Assembly (NCBI RefSeq): GCF_013284035.1
Contig: NZ_CP054141.1
Location: forward strand, 682,001 to 746,000
Length of the DNA stretch: 64,000 bases
DNA from: Flavobacterium sp. M31R6
GTDB taxonomy: Bacteria > Bacteroidota > Bacteroidia > Flavobacteriales > Flavobacteriaceae
Direction of reading: 5' to 3'
The notes under the pieces are model-generated. The model saw only the letters and a program-made list of their open reading frames with translations, did not search any database and was not told the DNA's origin. Positions 62,694-64,000 of the stretch are shown in pieces. Position 1 is the stretch's first letter, and each line of letters begins with the position of its first letter. Both the position numbers and the translations under genes were made by a program.

Positions 62694-64000
62694 ATGATAA
62701 AAAATTTCAAATGGCTACTATTGGTTTCTCTAAGCTTTGTAGCATGTAATAATAATGATGATGAAGATGCAGTAGTTGAAATTCCAATTACACCTGGTTC
62801 AGCCACTTTTACTAGCTATGTGGCTTTGGGGGATTCTTTTGCAGCAGGATATAGTGATGGGGCTCTTTTTAAAGCGGGGCAATCTAATTCGTATGTGAAT
62901 ATATTGTCTCAACAGTTGGTGCCGGCAGGAGGTGGTGCTTTTACAACTCCGTTAATGGCTGATAATATTGGAGGGTTATTGTTGGGGGGTAATGTAATTG
63001 CTGGGACACGTTTGTATTTTAACGGAAAAGGACCAGTTCCAGTATCTGGAAAGCCAACTACAGAAGTTACGAATCACCTAGCGGGGACTTTTAATAATTT
63101 GGGTATTCCTGGAGCCAAAAGTTATCATTTGCTTGCTGCGGGATATGGAAATACTGCGGGTGTGGCCTCGGGTAAAGCAAATCCATATTATGCACGTTTT
63201 GCCACTTCGGGTACAACTACCGTATTAGCAGATGCTTTGGCTCAAAATCCAACTTTCTTTTCTTTATTTATTGGTGGAAATGATGTTTTAGCTTATGCTA
63301 CATCCGGAGGTATTGGTGTAAATCAAACTGGGAATATAGATCCTTCTACTTATGGCTCAAATGATATTACTGATCCTAATGTTTTTGCGAATGTGTATAA
63401 CGCTTTAGCGACTAATTTGACAGCAAAAGGAGCAAAAGGGGTAGTGGCTAATTTGCCATACGTGACAACTTTGCCTTATTTTACTACGGTTCCTTATAAT
63501 CCAGTTCCATTAACTGCGGCTTCGGCGACACAATTGAATGCTGGTTATGCGCAATATAATGGTGGATTGCAAGCTATGGTTACTAATAAGTTGTTGACTG
63601 CAGAGGAAGCGACAAGAAGAACAATTAAATTTGTAGCAGGCAATAATGCGGTAGTTATAGTAGATAGTTATTTGACTAATTTGTCGGCTTATGGTCTTCC
63701 GTCTTATAGACAGGTGACTAAAGAAGATTTGGTTGTATTGACTGCTAGAACTTTCATTGGAACTGCTGTTGGAGGTGATCCAACAAAAGTGAATGGAGTT
63801 TCTGTTCCTTTAGCGGATCAATGGGTACTTTCAAAAGATGAAATTAAAGAAGTGCAAATTGCTACTGATGCTTACAATAAAACCATAAGTGCAATTGCGG
63901 AATCAAAAGGATTAGCATTTGTGGATGCTAAATCAGCTATGATGCAATTATCCACTACAGGGGTTCGCTTTGGGAATTATCACATGACTGCAGCATATGT
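62694..64000 (+). CDS. SGNH/GDSL-type hydrolase lipoprotein (partial, cut by window end)
   Basis: The frame opens at an ATG at 62694 and stays open to the window end, giving 435 codons with no stop reached. The signal peptide ends in SLSFVAC (Cys18), then NNNDDDEDA, an acidic run that fits the lipoprotein export signal for surface exposure in flavobacteria. The GDSL nucleophile is Ser48 in VALGDSFAAGYSDG, and block III is FIGGNDVLAYA. The DxxH block probably lies beyond or near the window end. It should hydrolyse an ester at the cell surface and lies 36 bp after the TonB receptor gene. Confidence 0.8.
   Translation, partial: MIKNFKWLLLVSLSFVACNNNDDEDAVVEIPITPGSATFTSYVALGDSFAAGYSDGALFKAGQSNSYVNILSQQLVPAGGGAFTTPLMADNIGGLLLGGNVIAGTRLYFNGKGPVPVSGKPTTEVTNHLAGTFNNLGIPGAKSYHLLAAGYGNTAGVASGKANPYYARFATSGTTTVLADALAQNPTFFSLFIGGNDVLAYATSGGIGVNQTGNIDPSTYGSNDITDPNVFANVYNALATNLTAKGAKGVVANLPYVTTLPYFTTVPYNPVPLTAASATQLNAGYAQYNGGLQAMVTNKLLTAEEATRRTIKFVAGNNAVVIVDSYLTNLSAYGLPSYRQVTKEDLVVLTARTFIGTAVGGDPTKVNGVSVPLADQWVLSKDEIKEVQIATDAYNKTISAIAESKGLAFVDAKSAMMQLSTTGVRFGNYHMTAAY

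Overview
The window is a chromosomal segment of a Bacteroidota bacterium, most probably a Flavobacterium or close relative. The evidence is an AT-rich composition, near absence of Shine-Dalgarno sequences, TAnnTTTG-type promoter boxes, type IX secretion (T9SS) C-terminal sorting domains, a TonB-dependent receptor with a carboxypeptidase-like N-terminal domain, lipoproteins with acidic residues after the lipidated Cys, DUF4270 and DUF1501/DUF1800 proteins, and a fused PlsC-GNAT ornithine-lipid synthase of the OlsF type. I see no rRNA, tRNA, CRISPR array, insertion sequence, integrase or phage structural genes. Most of the window is ordinary core and housekeeping sequence with tight operons and many rho-independent terminators.

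Layout. 0-7.7 kb: ElaA-like acetyltransferase; rnpA, a DUF4349 lipoprotein and an S41 protease on the minus strand; a PlsC acyltransferase with an acyl-ACP desaturase; an HD phosphohydrolase; a LOG-family protein. 7.7-10.6 kb: the most accessory-looking part, with a predicted papain-like (CHAP/NlpC-type) cysteine peptidase and a predicted glutamine-synthetase/glutamate-cysteine-ligase-fold amidoligase, separated by a 426 bp stretch with no gene I can recognise. 10.6-17.3 kb: an exported protein, a chloramphenicol-acetyltransferase-fold protein, OmpA, a HAD phosphatase and metG. 17.3-28.7 kb: small exported proteins, DUF1080, CDGSH, PhzF, a 56-aa basic protein, a T9SS-secreted M1 aminopeptidase, a beta-barrel protein and the DUF1501/DUF1800 pair. 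28.7-34.2 kb: three consecutive envelope proteins and nhaA. 34.2-37.8 kb: a D-2-hydroxyacid dehydrogenase, then a TM2/DUF2752/DUF4870-like/M48 membrane-protein operon. 37.8-49 kb: olsF, xth, an OmpA-like lipoprotein, an aldo/keto reductase, a MuiA/DUF4139 protein carrying a SusC-plug-like motif, a VWA lipoprotein, and a LytS/LytR-type two-component pair. 49-64 kb: a transglycosylase with an AsmA-like N-terminus, radA, an esterase-fold protein lacking its nucleophile, panD-panC, divergent from an operon of half a starch synthase, DUF4270 and glmS, then a TonB-dependent receptor and an SGNH lipoprotein cut by the window end.

How the genes work together. Several sets are coherent: membrane lipid synthesis (plsC, desaturase, olsF), pantothenate (panC-panD), UDP-GlcNAc supply and cell wall (glmS, transglycosylase), and envelope biogenesis or secretion (OmpA proteins, S41, M1, M48). 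Intergenic spaces hold several families of imperfect palindromes, at least one of which occurs as two degenerate copies in opposite orientation.

The strongest candidate for an undescribed system is the peptidase/amidoligase neighbourhood at 7.9-10.6 kb. Other points worth checking are the MuiA-SusC motif chimera, the nucleophile-less esterase next to radA, and the half starch synthase in the glmS operon. All function calls come from motif reading by eye, without database searches.
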